DNA of 64,000 nt from Pseudomonadota bacterium (lineage in GTDB: Bacteria; Desulfobacterota; Desulfobulbia; Desulfobulbales; JAGXFP01). Shown here in pieces: positions 28,220-36,925 of the stretch. Each line of letters starts with the position of its first letter. Positions within the stretch are counted from its first letter, which is position 1. Location of the stretch: NCBI GenBank assembly GCA_018823285.1, contig JAHJIQ010000065.1, positions 25,787 through 89,786 on the forward strand. The letters run 5' to 3'. The notes beneath the pieces were generated by a model. The model was given only the letters and a program-made list of their open reading frames with translations, had not been told where the DNA came from and ran no database searches. The position numbers and the translations under genes are program-made.

Positions 28220-29328
28220 TTGAAAAAATCTCCGGCAAGTGTACGGATCACCTGGTGGTGATCCTTGCATCGATCATACACAGTTCTCATTTTCATGCTT
28301 CCGGTGCCGTGGACCAGAATCTCATAAATACCGTTCAATCTCGCGGAGGTTCCAAGCAGTTCGGAACTTTGACGAACTTTTGCCAGCAGGTCGACAATGG
28401 CTTCTCTGATCGTCAGAGGGACGGAAACCCTCTCCAGGTCGACATACCTCCCGTCAATTCCGTATCGGGCAGCCTGCCATTTGTTGTTGTTGATGATCTC
28501 CAGCCGGGGAAAGGTCGGCAGAAATGTCGTTTCCGCAAGGGTTTTGACCAGGGCCTGAATGAGTGCGGCAACAGCTGAAATCTCGGTAAAACGGACCGGA
28601 AGATCACATATCCGGATCTCGACGGTGCCGAAATCAGGATGGGGCCTGACATCCCACCAGATATCCCGGACATCGGTGATCAGGTGGGCCCGGTGCAGGT
28701 CGGTTATCAGTTCCCTGAAGCGGTCCCAGGTTCTGAAGGTATAGGGCAGACCGGAGCGGGAGAGCCCGTCAAGAAGCCGGGACCGATATGAGGCGTAGCC
28801 GGTATCGACATTGCCGAAATAAGGTGATGAAGTGGTCATGGCAAGAAGCAACGGCAAATAGGGGCGAATGGCGTCACAAACCCTGATCGCCGTTTCACCA
28901 TCGGGGAGTCCGATATGGACATGCAGCCCCTGACTGATCATGCGCCTGCCGGCAATCTGCAATTCCGCCATCAATGCTGCGTAGCGCTCTCCAGGGGTCA
29001 GAAGCTGGTCCTGGTATCTGGCAAAGGGATGCAGGCTCGATGCAAAGAACATGCATCCGGACTGACCACAAAGATCGGTAAGAGACGCCAGCGATTCTCT
29101 CAGATCTTCTTCAACTTCATTAATATCTTCACAGACACCGGTTGCGACCTCCACCATCGATTGGATAAATTCCGGCTTGATCCTTTTTTGCATCATTTCC
29201 GGGACATTGTCCAGCACTCTCCCGGCTGCGGGCACCAGGTTCAGGGTGACAGGGTCGAGAAGCTGCAGCTCCAACTCAACGCCCATGGTGTATGATCTGC
29301 TGCCGATAAAATCCGGGACGAATACCAT
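28216..29328 (-). CDS. carboxylate-amine ligase, GCS2 (YbdK) family
   Basis: 370-aa protein of the glutamate-cysteine ligase family 2. Motifs are 'GVELELQLLDP' near the N-terminus, 'ASSLHPFARY', and 'SQGLHVHIGLPDGETAI'. Family members join glutamate to an amine with ATP; YbdK has weak glutamate-cysteine ligase activity. Next to a gamma-glutamyltransferase, a gamma-glutamyl product is a reasonable guess. Downstream translation appears coupled (TTGA overlap). Confidence 0.88.
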   Translation of the reverse strand: MVFVPDFIGSRSYTMGVELELQLLDPVTLNLVPAAGRVLDNVPEMMQKRIKPEFIQSMVEVATGVCEDINEVEEDLRESLASLTDLCGQSGCMFFASSLHPFARYQDQLLTPGERYAALMAELQIAGRRMISQGLHVHIGLPDGETAIRVCDAIRPYLPLLLAMTTSSPYFGNVDTGYASYRSRLLDGLSRSGLPYTFRTWDRFRELITDLHRAHLITDVRDIWWDVRPHPDFGTVEIRICDLPVRFTEISAVAALIQALVKTLAETTFLPTFPRLEIINNNKWQAARYGIDGRYVDLERVSVPLTIREAIVDLLAKVRQSSELLGTSARLNGIYEILVHGTGSMKMRTVYDRCKDHHQVIRTLAGDFFN

Positions 29329-29423
29329 TTTGAAATCTCTCGTCGGATGCTTGCCTTGCCGTATGCTTCACACACCGGCTGATTGACTTTGGCGTACTTT
29401 ATCAAACCTGCCAGCCGGGCAGA

Positions 29424-30617
29424 TTAGGGAGTTGCCCCGGTTTCCACTACCTGCTCAATGTTCAGCAGGGTTTCAAAGGCGGCCCTGGCCATGAATGACG
29501 CTCCGATTGCCAGGGCTTTTTCATCAAAATCAAAACAGGGGCTGTGTGCCGGTGCATTAACAGGGCCTTCAAGGCCCCCGCCGAGTCGCACAAAGCAGCC
29601 GGGAACATCTTCAAGATAAAAAGAAAAGTCCTCACCGCCCATACTTGGATACGGCAAGCCCTTCACCCGGTCAGCGCCCACGGTTTTTTCTGCGGCAGAC
29701 CGGGCCAGACGACAGATTTGCGGATCATTTTCTATCGGCGGGTACCCTTCAATAAAGAGTATTTCCGTTTTGGCGTTGTAAAGATCCTCCATGGCCCTGA
29801 CCATTCTGGCCAGACCTTTTTTAATACTCTCCCTGACTCCTCGATCAGTGGTCCGGATGGTTCCCTCAAGAACGGCTTTATCAGCAATCACATTTGAGGC
29901 AGTCCCGCCGGAAAATTTACCAACGGTTATCACAGTCGGCAGTGAAGGATTGATCTCCCTGGAGACAAGGGTCTGGATCGACATGACCAGAAGACTTGCA
30001 ACCACAATACTGTCAACGGTTTCATGAGGTTTGGCCGCGTGCCCGCCTTTGCCTCTGATCTCTATTCTGAAACCATCGGTGAAGGCACAGATCAGGCCAG
30101 GCTGGACCGCGATTTCACCGACCGCGAAATGCCGATCAAGATGACCGCCGATAATGGCTTTGACTCCCTCCAGGGCGCCATTTCGGATCATCATTCTAGC
30201 TCCGCCGCCATCTTCCTCCGCCGGTTGAAAGATCAGCCTGACCCGCCCCGGCAGATCCATCTCTTTCAACAGGGAGGCGGCTCCCAGGAGAATGGCGATA
30301 TGACCGTCATGACCGCAGGCATGCATGACGCCGGGATTTTTTGATGAAAACACCAGCCCGGTGTTTTCATGCAGGGGGAGGGCATCCATATCCGCCCTTA
30401 AGGCGACGCACCGGGTATTTTCGCCATGTCCCACAGTGGCAAGGACACCGGAGCCACCGATTTCCGATCGGTAAGGGATCCCGAGTTCATCAAGTTTACT
30501 GCAGATAAAAGCTCCGGTCTGTTTTTCCTGGAAAGACAACTCCGGATACATATGAATGTGCCTCCGGATCTCGACCATCCAGGAGTACAAGGTGTCACTT
30601 ACGGTAAAATATGACAT
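29424..30617 (-). CDS. M20 family amidohydrolase (N-acyl amino acid / hippurate hydrolase type)
   Basis: 397-aa dimetal hydrolase that releases amino acids from N-acyl or peptide-like substrates. Metal and catalytic segments are 'HACGHDGHIAILLG', 'QPAEEDGGGARMM' and 'GGEDFSFYLEDVPG'; the dimerisation domain lies at about 185-295. No signal peptide, so it is cytosolic. It precedes the GCS2 and gamma-glutamyltransferase genes on the same strand with a 95-bp gap. No clear ribosome-binding site at ATG 30617. Confidence 0.9.
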   Translation of the reverse strand: MSYFTVSDTLYSWMVEIRRHIHMYPELSFQEKQTGAFICSKLDELGIPYRSEIGGSGVLATVGHGENTRCVALRADMDALPLHENTGLVFSSKNPGVMHACGHDGHIAILLGAASLLKEMDLPGRVRLIFQPAEEDGGGARMMIRNGALEGVKAIIGGHLDRHFAVGEIAVQPGLICAFTDGFRIEIRGKGGHAAKPHETVDSIVVASLLVMSIQTLVSREINPSLPTVITVGKFSGGTASNVIADKAVLEGTIRTTDRGVRESIKKGLARMVRAMEDLYNAKTEILFIEGYPPIENDPQICRLARSAAEKTVGADRVKGLPYPSMGGEDFSFYLEDVPGCFVRLGGGLEGPVNAPAHSPCFDFDEKALAIGASFMARAAFETLLNIEQVVETGATP

Positions 30618-30846
30618 GGCGGATATTCAGTTATTCAGTTTGAACGACACTTTAAAGTCGTCGTGAAGAGCTTCTGGTCACATACTAAGGGAATCCCCGG
30701 CAAAATGAAATAATAAGAGTCGGAAAATCATCCGTCCGTTCAAATCCGACCGGTTGGCAAGAACCGGGATAAACTGTTGGTTTGTTGCCGCTTTTGGGTT
30801 TATATTTCCGATCACAAATCAGAAATATAAACGGAACCCATACCCC

Positions 30847-32754
30847 ATGATGGAAAAAGCAAAAAAACCGGTTGTCTCCCTGAATCACAAAATCATCATT
30901 GCCCTGTTCTTTGTGATTCTCTTCTATGCCGTTCTCGACAGCTTTCTGCATCATCGACTCATCACGCCGAATTTTACCGCCCTGGAGGAAAGAGATGCCA
31001 GGGCGAGCATCACCCGGTGTGTCTCCCATCTCAATGAGGATCTCGAAAGACTCGACAGACAGAATTACGAATGGTCCAACTGGGACGAGACCTATGATTT
31101 CGTCACAATCGGCAATCCCGACTTTGTCAAAAGAAACCTGGCGGGAACCTACCTCACCGATACCGATCTTGACTTCATGTACTTTCACGATGCAACGGGG
31201 CGGCTGGTCTGGGGTGAATTCCTTGATCCAATGAACAGCGGTCGGGATGTCGTCGTCCCGGAAGAGATAAACCGCGCACTTGGATTCTATATTTCAGGAA
31301 AGAACGGCAGAAAAGGGATTCATGGTCTGCTTGCCGACCGCAAAACACCGATTCTGCTTTCCATAAAACCGATTCTGAAATCGGATGGAAGCGGCGTCCA
31401 ACAGGGTACTGTAACCATTGGCCGTTTCCTCGGCGAAGCGGCGCTTGAAAAGATTTCAAACGCAACACTGACAAAATTTTCTTTCATCCAGCTTGATTCT
31501 CCGGATTTCCCTGAAGACCTCAAACCTTTGCCGAATGCCATTTCCAACGAAAATCATTATGAGTTCAGGAGGAGTCGAGACACCCTTTCCATCTCCACCT
31601 TTTTCCCCGATATCTATGGGAAAACCGCCTTCCTGTTGTCCGTCTCCAATAATCGGGAAATTATTGCCCGGGCCCGGGATGCGGAAAAGAGCGCCTTTAA
31701 TTCGGTGATGATCATCGGCCTGATCATTCTGGTTTCGACATTTATCCTGCTGAGAGTCATCGTCATTTCACCATTGAACAACCTGACCAGATATATCCGG
31801 CAACTCCAGGCGGAGGATTACAAAATCCCGGTCCCGATCAATATTCTCCACACAGATGAAATTGCCGTACTGGCATACGAATTCGACCGACTGGTCAACA
31901 AACTTTCTGAAAGCAGAAAGAAACTGCTGGTCCAGTCCTACTATGCAGGAATTGGTGAATCAAGTTCGCTGATCCTCCACAATATCAGAAATACGCTGAA
32001 CCCCATTGTCGTCAATGTGGATCTTCTCAGGCTTGGATTACGAGAGATCTCAGTCGATCATCTCAAACAGGCGGTGAACGAATATACCAACCCAGAAACG
32101 AATCCCGAGCGACGAAAGGATATTGAAGAATACCTTCTTCTTTCAGCGGACAGGATTTCCGACTTTTTCAACAACATCCGGAAACGGCTTGACCAGATGA
32201 TTGTCCAGTCCGGACGAATCGAAAGCCTGCTTGCCAGTCAGAAAAAATTCACGCACGTCAAACCCCCGATAGAGCAGATCCAGGTGCCTGAAGTTGTCAA
32301 AGATTCAATTGACAGACTTGATACGGCCGGTTTTCATAACATCACCATCAGGATTGATCCGGATCTGCATCAGTGCGGTATTTTAGAGGTGGAAAGAATA
32401 TATCTGATGCAGGTTCTTGAACACTTGATAACGAACGCCGCCGAGGCCATCGAAGCCGGCGACGCAATTGATGGCAGAATTGAAATTTCAGGAAAACCGT
32501 TGGATAGTGATGGCCAGGAACGGATCCTACTGATGGTCATTGACAACGGGATTGGTATTGAGCGTGAGAAGATCTCTGAAATATTCCGGCGAGGGTATAC
32601 TACCAAGGATAAAAAATCCGCCGGCACCGGTCTGCACTGGTGTGCCACAACAGTAAGTGCCATGCACGGCAGAATATGGGTAGACAGTAAAGGGAAAAAC
32701 ACCGGCACCTGCGTTTATCTGGAACTCCCCCGGTTCAGGGACCTTCAGTCATAA
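30847..32754 (+). CDS. membrane sensor histidine kinase with CHASE4-like sensor
   Basis: 635-aa kinase with a transmembrane segment (about 18-36), an extracytoplasmic CHASE4-like domain (about 40-270; 'RQNYEWSNWDETYDFV' is its signature), a second membrane segment near 285-305, a HAMP linker, an unusual H-box 'LILHNIRNTLNP' with candidate acceptor His378, and a HATPase_c domain with 'DNGIGIE' and 'GTGLHWCATT'. The H-box has L-H-N-x-x-N in place of the common H-E/D-x-x-N/T, the same type as in the kinase at 34493. It heads a four-gene cluster with two response regulators and a second kinase. ATG 30847 is taken as start; a longer reading from 30754 has no support. Confidence 0.88.
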   Translation: MMEKAKKPVVSLNHKIIIALFFVILFYAVLDSFLHHRLITPNFTALEERDARASITRCVSHLNEDLERLDRQNYEWSNWDETYDFVTIGNPDFVKRNLAGTYLTDTDLDFMYFHDATGRLVWGEFLDPMNSGRDVVVPEEINRALGFYISGKNGRKGIHGLLADRKTPILLSIKPILKSDGSGVQQGTVTIGRFLGEAALEKISNATLTKFSFIQLDSPDFPEDLKPLPNAISNENHYEFRRSRDTLSISTFFPDIYGKTAFLLSVSNNREIIARARDAEKSAFNSVMIIGLIILVSTFILLRVIVISPLNNLTRYIRQLQAEDYKIPVPINILHTDEIAVLAYEFDRLVNKLSESRKKLLVQSYYAGIGESSSLILHNIRNTLNPIVVNVDLLRLGLREISVDHLKQAVNEYTNPETNPERRKDIEEYLLLSADRISDFFNNIRKRLDQMIVQSGRIESLLASQKKFTHVKPPIEQIQVPEVVKDSIDRLDTAGFHNITIRIDPDLHQCGILEVERIYLMQVLEHLITNAAEAIEAGDAIDGRIEISGKPLDSDGQERILLMVIDNGIGIEREKISEIFRRGYTTKDKKSAGTGLHWCATTVSAMHGRIWVDSKGKNTGTCVYLELPRFRDLQS

Positions 32755-32812
32755 CACCTGGTAAAGTCAGAGAGCAGACCTTCAGAATGAATATTTTCTC
32801 AAAAAGGTTGGC

Positions 32813-33343
32813 ATGAAAGATAACAGAAAAAAAGCCCGGATACTTCTCGTCGATGACGAAGACCACATCCTCGAACTCTACAGGTATATTCTTACTGAAG
32901 ATTGCGAAACCAATGGCGCTGCGGGAAGAATTGACGAGCTGGAAAAGAACCTGTTCGGCAATGAGGCGAACCCTTTTAAAATTGATGATTTTGCCCTGAC
33001 CGTCTGTCACCAGGGGGATGAGGCCGTTCAGGCCGTGAAAATCGCTGATCAGGAAAATGACCCTTACGCAATTGCCTTTCTTGACATCCGCATGCCTCCG
33101 GGCCCCGATGGCCTCTGGACGGCTGAGCAGATACGGAAGATTGATCCCTACGTAATTGTCGTTCTCGTGACCGCATACGCCGATGTGACGGCAAATGATG
33201 TCTACCTGAAGGTACCCCCTCCCGGCAGGCTCCTCTATGTCCAAAAGCCGCTCCTGCATTTGGAAATACAGCAGATTGCGATGACCATGGCTGAAAAATG
33301 GCGTATGGAAAAACGGTTGATCGAATTGGGTGAGATAGTCTGA
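32813..33343 (+). CDS. single-domain response regulator with extended receiver
   Basis: 176-aa receiver without an output domain. The acid pair is in 'ILLVDDEDHI', the phospho-acceptor is Asp91 in 'LDIRMPPGPDG', Thr in 'VTAYAD' and Lys in 'YVQKPL'. The Asp lies about 37 residues later than in a normal receiver because of an inserted segment (about 30-65, with 'RIDELEKNLFG') between the first helix and second strand. The neighbouring regulator has a matching insertion ('RVDELAMRLF'). It probably relays phosphate between the flanking kinases. Confidence 0.88.
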   Translation: MKDNRKKARILLVDDEDHILELYRYILTEDCETNGAAGRIDELEKNLFGNEANPFKIDDFALTVCHQGDEAVQAVKIADQENDPYAIAFLDIRMPPGPDGLWTAEQIRKIDPYVIVVLVTAYADVTANDVYLKVPPPGRLLYVQKPLLHLEIQQIAMTMAEKWRMEKRLIELGEIV

Positions 33344-33395
33344 ATTGGTTCCGGGAGAACTGTTTTGAACTCCGGTTGCAGAAAATTGAGAAGAA

Positions 33396-34424
33396 ATGAG
33401 ACTTGAAAAACAAGATGTTCCTGCCATGAAAACCAAAAAGGTTCTTAATCTGCTGGTTGTTGATGATGAGAAGGAGATTCACGATCTGTTCCGGGATATT
33501 CTCGGTGGAGAGAGCCCCCCTTCATTACATCGGGTCGATGAACTGGCCATGCGCCTTTTTAACGACAAACCGAAGCCTTCTGCTTCCGACTACAACGATT
33601 ACTCTTATCATATTCATTGCTGCAGTCAGGGTGACGAAGCGGTGGCCCTGTTCCGTGAAACCTCTGCCAGGGGTGAGCGCTTCGCTGTCGCCTTTATCGA
33701 TATGCGGATGCCTCCCGGGCCCGATGGCCTGTCGACCGCGGAACAGATCAGAGAACTTGATCCGGAAGTAAACATTGTTTTCGTTACCGCGTACACCGAT
33801 GTTGATCCCTATGAAATCTCCGGCAGAATCCGACCCGCGGATAAATTTCTCTTTCTCCACAAACCGCTTCATCACCACGAAATAGTGCAGCTCGCCAGAG
33901 CACTCACCGCCAAATGGGTGGCGGAAAGAAGACTGAAGGAATTAAATCTCAACCTTGAAAGGGAAGTTGCGGAAAGAACGGCTGAAATCGCCGACATCAA
34001 TACTGCCCTGAAAGTGCTGTTGAAACAGCGTGATGACGATATGAAGCGCATGGACCGGCTGATGGAAGAAACCGATGAAAAACTGCTCTTCAATGTCCAG
34101 GTTATGACCTCGCCTTCGATCAGCAGCCTGAAGGAGAGCGGCTTAAATAAGCGACAGATGGAACTTGTTGAAATAATTGAAAATAATCTTGAAGAGATTG
34201 TGTCTCCAACCATGAAGAGAATGTCCCAGAAAGGGGTGAATTTTACCGCCTCCGAACTGAATATTGCCAACCTCATCAAACAGGGAAAAACAACCAAAGA
34301 GATCGCTTACATTTTGAATCTCGGCACCAGAACAGTGGAGTTTCACAGGGCGAACATCCGCAAGAAGCTTGAATTGACTCATGAGAAGGAGAACCTGAAA
34401 TCAATCCTTCTTTCCATGAATTAA
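33396..34424 (+). CDS. response regulator with LuxR-type HTH output
   Basis: 342-aa regulator: an extended receiver (about 15-170; acceptor Asp102 in 'DMRMPPGPDG', insertion with 'RVDELAMRLF'), a coiled-coil (about 180-240, 'EREVAERTAEIADINTAL'), and a C-terminal LuxR/GerE helix-turn-helix ('FTASELNIANLIKQGKTTKE', 'TRTVEFHRANIRKKL'). It is the transcription factor of the cluster. ATG 33396 with GAGAAG upstream is taken as start; ATG 33426 is possible. It follows the single-domain regulator by 52 bp. Confidence 0.9.
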   Translation: MRLEKQDVPAMKTKKVLNLLVVDDEKEIHDLFRDILGGESPPSLHRVDELAMRLFNDKPKPSASDYNDYSYHIHCCSQGDEAVALFRETSARGERFAVAFIDMRMPPGPDGLSTAEQIRELDPEVNIVFVTAYTDVDPYEISGRIRPADKFLFLHKPLHHHEIVQLARALTAKWVAERRLKELNLNLEREVAERTAEIADINTALKVLLKQRDDDMKRMDRLMEETDEKLLFNVQVMTSPSISSLKESGLNKRQMELVEIIENNLEEIVSPTMKRMSQKGVNFTASELNIANLIKQGKTTKEIAYILNLGTRTVEFHRANIRKKLELTHEKENLKSILLSMN

Positions 34425-34492
34425 ACGCACATCTGCCTTTGCAAGCCAGACATCACGATCCCCTGGATCAGGGATTCTGAAAACAAAAAAAC

Positions 34493-36157
34493 ATGACAAT
34501 CAGATCGCGCATAATCACTACCTTTATCATCATTTTTTCAATGACCATTCTGGATTTGGTCTCACAAAAAATCATGATCCATAAAGGCGAGATCTTGAAT
34601 GAAGGGCTTGACCACATCAATCTCGAACTCGTTGCCCTGTTGGCCCTTGAAAATGCTGTCAACAAAGAGAACAGGATTGTAAACAGCATTGTGGTCGCAT
34701 CATCCGGTGAGCCGGCGGATTTCTCTCTTCTTTCAAAACAGCTGTCCGCCGCTTTTAATGATATCTGGGCGATCAACAAGCGATATCATGTCCCTGAACT
34801 TTTTGCCGGTTTCGAGGAAGCGGAACAGGATGAGAAAGGGCTCGAATATCTTCTCAAGGAGAAACAAAAGCAGCTGCAGCAGGGCCAGGAGCATTTGAAT
34901 TCACTTCTTGCCGCCGGCAGTTTCTCTGAAGCAGTGGCTTTCAAAAAGAATTTTTATGTCAATGAACTCGGCGGAGAATTTGTTAAAATCATTGACAACT
35001 GGATCATTCAGGAAAAGAAGGAGCTCTCGGAATCCAAAAAAGAGCACGACCAGTATGTCCGGTTTCATATGACAATGATGAACAGCATCGGCTTTATCTT
35101 TATCACGATTCTCTTCTGGTTATCCTATTCGCTCAATAAAACGATCGGCAGCAGGCTGGATAAGCTGGTCGAGCATACCCGGTTGCTGGCAAAAGGAAAT
35201 TTTCGAAAAAAAATCGAGATTTCAGGCAAGGATGAACTGGCCGGACTTGCCGTTTCCTTTAACGAAATGACAACCAAACTTGCCCGAACCCAGGACAGAT
35301 TGCTCGAACAGTCCTATCAATCGGGCATGTCTGAAGTTGCGGCGGATATTCTTCACAATGTAAAAAACTCATTCTCCGGGATTACTTCCGGATGCGAGAA
35401 AATCAACACTCTCATCCGGAAATCCAGAACCGGGAACATCCGCAAGGCGGTCAAGGAATTGCTGGCCAGGAACGGAAAATGTTCCGACCCCAGCTACACG
35501 GAACTTCTCGAATACATCGATCTTGCAACCGAGACCACTGAACAGCAATTTGAAAAAATCCAGGTTGCAAACAAACAGATTGAGTCGACGGCGTACATCA
35601 TCAATTCTATTCTGACCGATCAGCACAGATATACCCAGGTTACCCATCCGGTCCAGTGGTGTGATCTGTACGAAATATTCAGTGAAACCCTGCCCCTGCT
35701 GAAACCGGCATGCAGAAACAAGGTGGAAATCGAAGTTGATCCGTTCCTGAAAGATTCCGGCGAAATACTCACCCACCGGATCGTGTTCATCCAGATTGTA
35801 ACCAACATTCTGACCAATGGCATCGAATCAATCATGAGAAGCGGGATTGACAATGGGCTTCTCTCAATATCCGCATCCGTTGAAAAAGATTCCGGTTCAG
35901 AAATGATCCATCTGGTGTTCAAAGATAACGGGGAGGGAATCAAACCGGAACGGTTCGAATTGCTCTTCAAAAGAGGCCGCAGCAGCAAAAAAGATTCGGA
36001 ACACAGCGGGCTTGGACTCCATTGGGTTGCCAATACCCTGTCCGGGATGGGAGGCAGAATTTATGCCGAAAGTGACGGCGCAGGGAAGGGGGCAACATTC
36101 CACCTGCTGGTTCCCAGGGCCTCCTCAAATGAAACAGCGGCTTTTGAACATGCATAG
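34493..36157 (+). CDS. membrane sensor histidine kinase, LHN H-box type
   Basis: 554-aa kinase with two membrane segments (about 8-25 and 198-215), a helical periplasmic sensor of about 170 residues, HAMP, an H-box 'DILHNVKNSFSG' with candidate His288, and HATPase_c with 'DNGEGIKP' and 'HSGLGLHWVANTL'. H-box and ATPase domain resemble the kinase at 30847 ('GLHW' in both), so the two probably share the regulators between them. The last residues (E-H-A) and TAG stop are R1 copy C sequence; the ATPase domain itself is complete, ending at 'GATFHLLVPR'. Confidence 0.9.
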   Translation: MTIRSRIITTFIIIFSMTILDLVSQKIMIHKGEILNEGLDHINLELVALLALENAVNKENRIVNSIVVASSGEPADFSLLSKQLSAAFNDIWAINKRYHVPELFAGFEEAEQDEKGLEYLLKEKQKQLQQGQEHLNSLLAAGSFSEAVAFKKNFYVNELGGEFVKIIDNWIIQEKKELSESKKEHDQYVRFHMTMMNSIGFIFITILFWLSYSLNKTIGSRLDKLVEHTRLLAKGNFRKKIEISGKDELAGLAVSFNEMTTKLARTQDRLLEQSYQSGMSEVAADILHNVKNSFSGITSGCEKINTLIRKSRTGNIRKAVKELLARNGKCSDPSYTELLEYIDLATETTEQQFEKIQVANKQIESTAYIINSILTDQHRYTQVTHPVQWCDLYEIFSETLPLLKPACRNKVEIEVDPFLKDSGEILTHRIVFIQIVTNILTNGIESIMRSGIDNGLLSISASVEKDSGSEMIHLVFKDNGEGIKPERFELLFKRGRSSKKDSEHSGLGLHWVANTLSGMGGRIYAESDGAGKGATFHLLVPRASSNETAAFEHA

Positions 36158-36300
36158 CGAAACGCATTCCCCGCAGCTCGAAGTCTGCGCTATCTGCTGC
36201 GGGGTTAGTGAGCGAATCTGATGTAAGTAACCTTCCATACGGAGATTCCCCGTGGCTCGAAGTCGCACGCCGTTTGCTATCTGCCGCGTGGAGCTTCAAT
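36146..36300 (+). repeat. R1 palindromic repeat, copy C
   Basis: A 155-bp copy starting 'GAACATGCATAGCG' and ending 'GAGCTTCAAT'. The first hairpin (CCCCGCAG/CTGCGGGG) is perfect, the second weaker. Its 'CATGCATAG' provides the stop of the kinase at 34493. The inverted partial copy D lies 455 bp further on. Confidence 0.9.
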
Positions 36301-36684
36301 AAGTGTCTGATTTTGTTGCTTTTTCTTGAAACATTCCTGCAGGCCATTCGTTTCCGGTTTCATTTGCACGAAAAAAACTACGGGGAAAAACCTGTTAGTA
36401 ACATGGTGGTTTTCCAGTATTGATTCATTCATTGAATTGACAGTATATTGCAAGGCATCAAATGATACTTGTCCGGTCACAAACAACCGGACACACCTTG
36501 CGCACATATTTGCTGGCTCCAGGTATGTGTGCTTTCTGTCAGTATGGACACCTAATATCTGAATACTGACAGATGAAGTAAGGGGAAGAACGTTCTCTGG
36601 CTCTGGACTTCTTCCCTCTCTTTCCTTGTTGCTTACGGTTTGTCTATCCCCCGGCTTGTAAGCAGCAAGGATTCTTTTTTTTTT
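36301..36684 (+). other. structured noncoding stretch between inverted R1 copies
   Basis: No convincing gene. On the rightward strand it contains TGTCCGGT/ACCGGACA (36470-36493), CTGTCAGTAT/ATACTGACAG (36536-36572, perfect 10-bp arms) and a strong terminator (36623-36684). It is either a long structured 3-prime untranslated region of the kinase operon or a separate RNA gene. A TTGACA at 36437 has no well-spaced -10 box. Confidence 0.5.
36623..36684 (+). terminator. Rho-independent terminator
   Basis: TCCTTGTTGCTTAC pairs with GTAAGCAGCAAGGA (one G-T pair) around a 21-nt loop, followed by TTC and a run of T. It would end transcripts of the kinase-regulator cluster. Confidence 0.8.
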
Positions 36685-36754
36685 CACCTTCTGGTCAATA
36701 AAGCATCCCTCTTTCCCGAGGCATCTGCTTTCCCAAGACAACTGCACCGCTGTA

Positions 36755-36821
36755 ATTGAAGCTCCCCGCAGCAGATAGCGCAGACTTCGAGCTGCGGGAA
36801 TGCGTTTCGCGATGCATGTTC
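36755..36821 (-). repeat. R1 palindromic repeat, copy D (short, inverted)
   Basis: A 67-bp copy in reverse orientation. Read on the minus strand it runs from 'GAACATGCATCGCGAAACG' through the first hairpin directly to 'GGGGAGCTTCAAT'. The second hairpin and linker are missing, as if deleted between the GCGGGG repeats. Confidence 0.85.
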
Positions 36822-36925
36822 ATTGGCAAAAAATCATATTTGGTGTTAAGGATTAGCATCATTATCAATCGGAACCGCTCTTTTTCCTATGGCATGCAAA
36901 TGAGTTGTCGCTGGTGATTTTCAGA

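Noticed and set aside
36628..36684. Cyclic-di-GMP or other known riboswitch between R1 copies
   Set aside because: The conserved core of GEMM-type and other common riboswitches could not be found on either strand; the structure ends in an ordinary terminator.
36277..36747. 156-codon leftward frame between R1 copies C and D
   Set aside because: No ribosome-binding site, runs into repeat C, and the region is better explained by hairpins and a terminator on the other strand.
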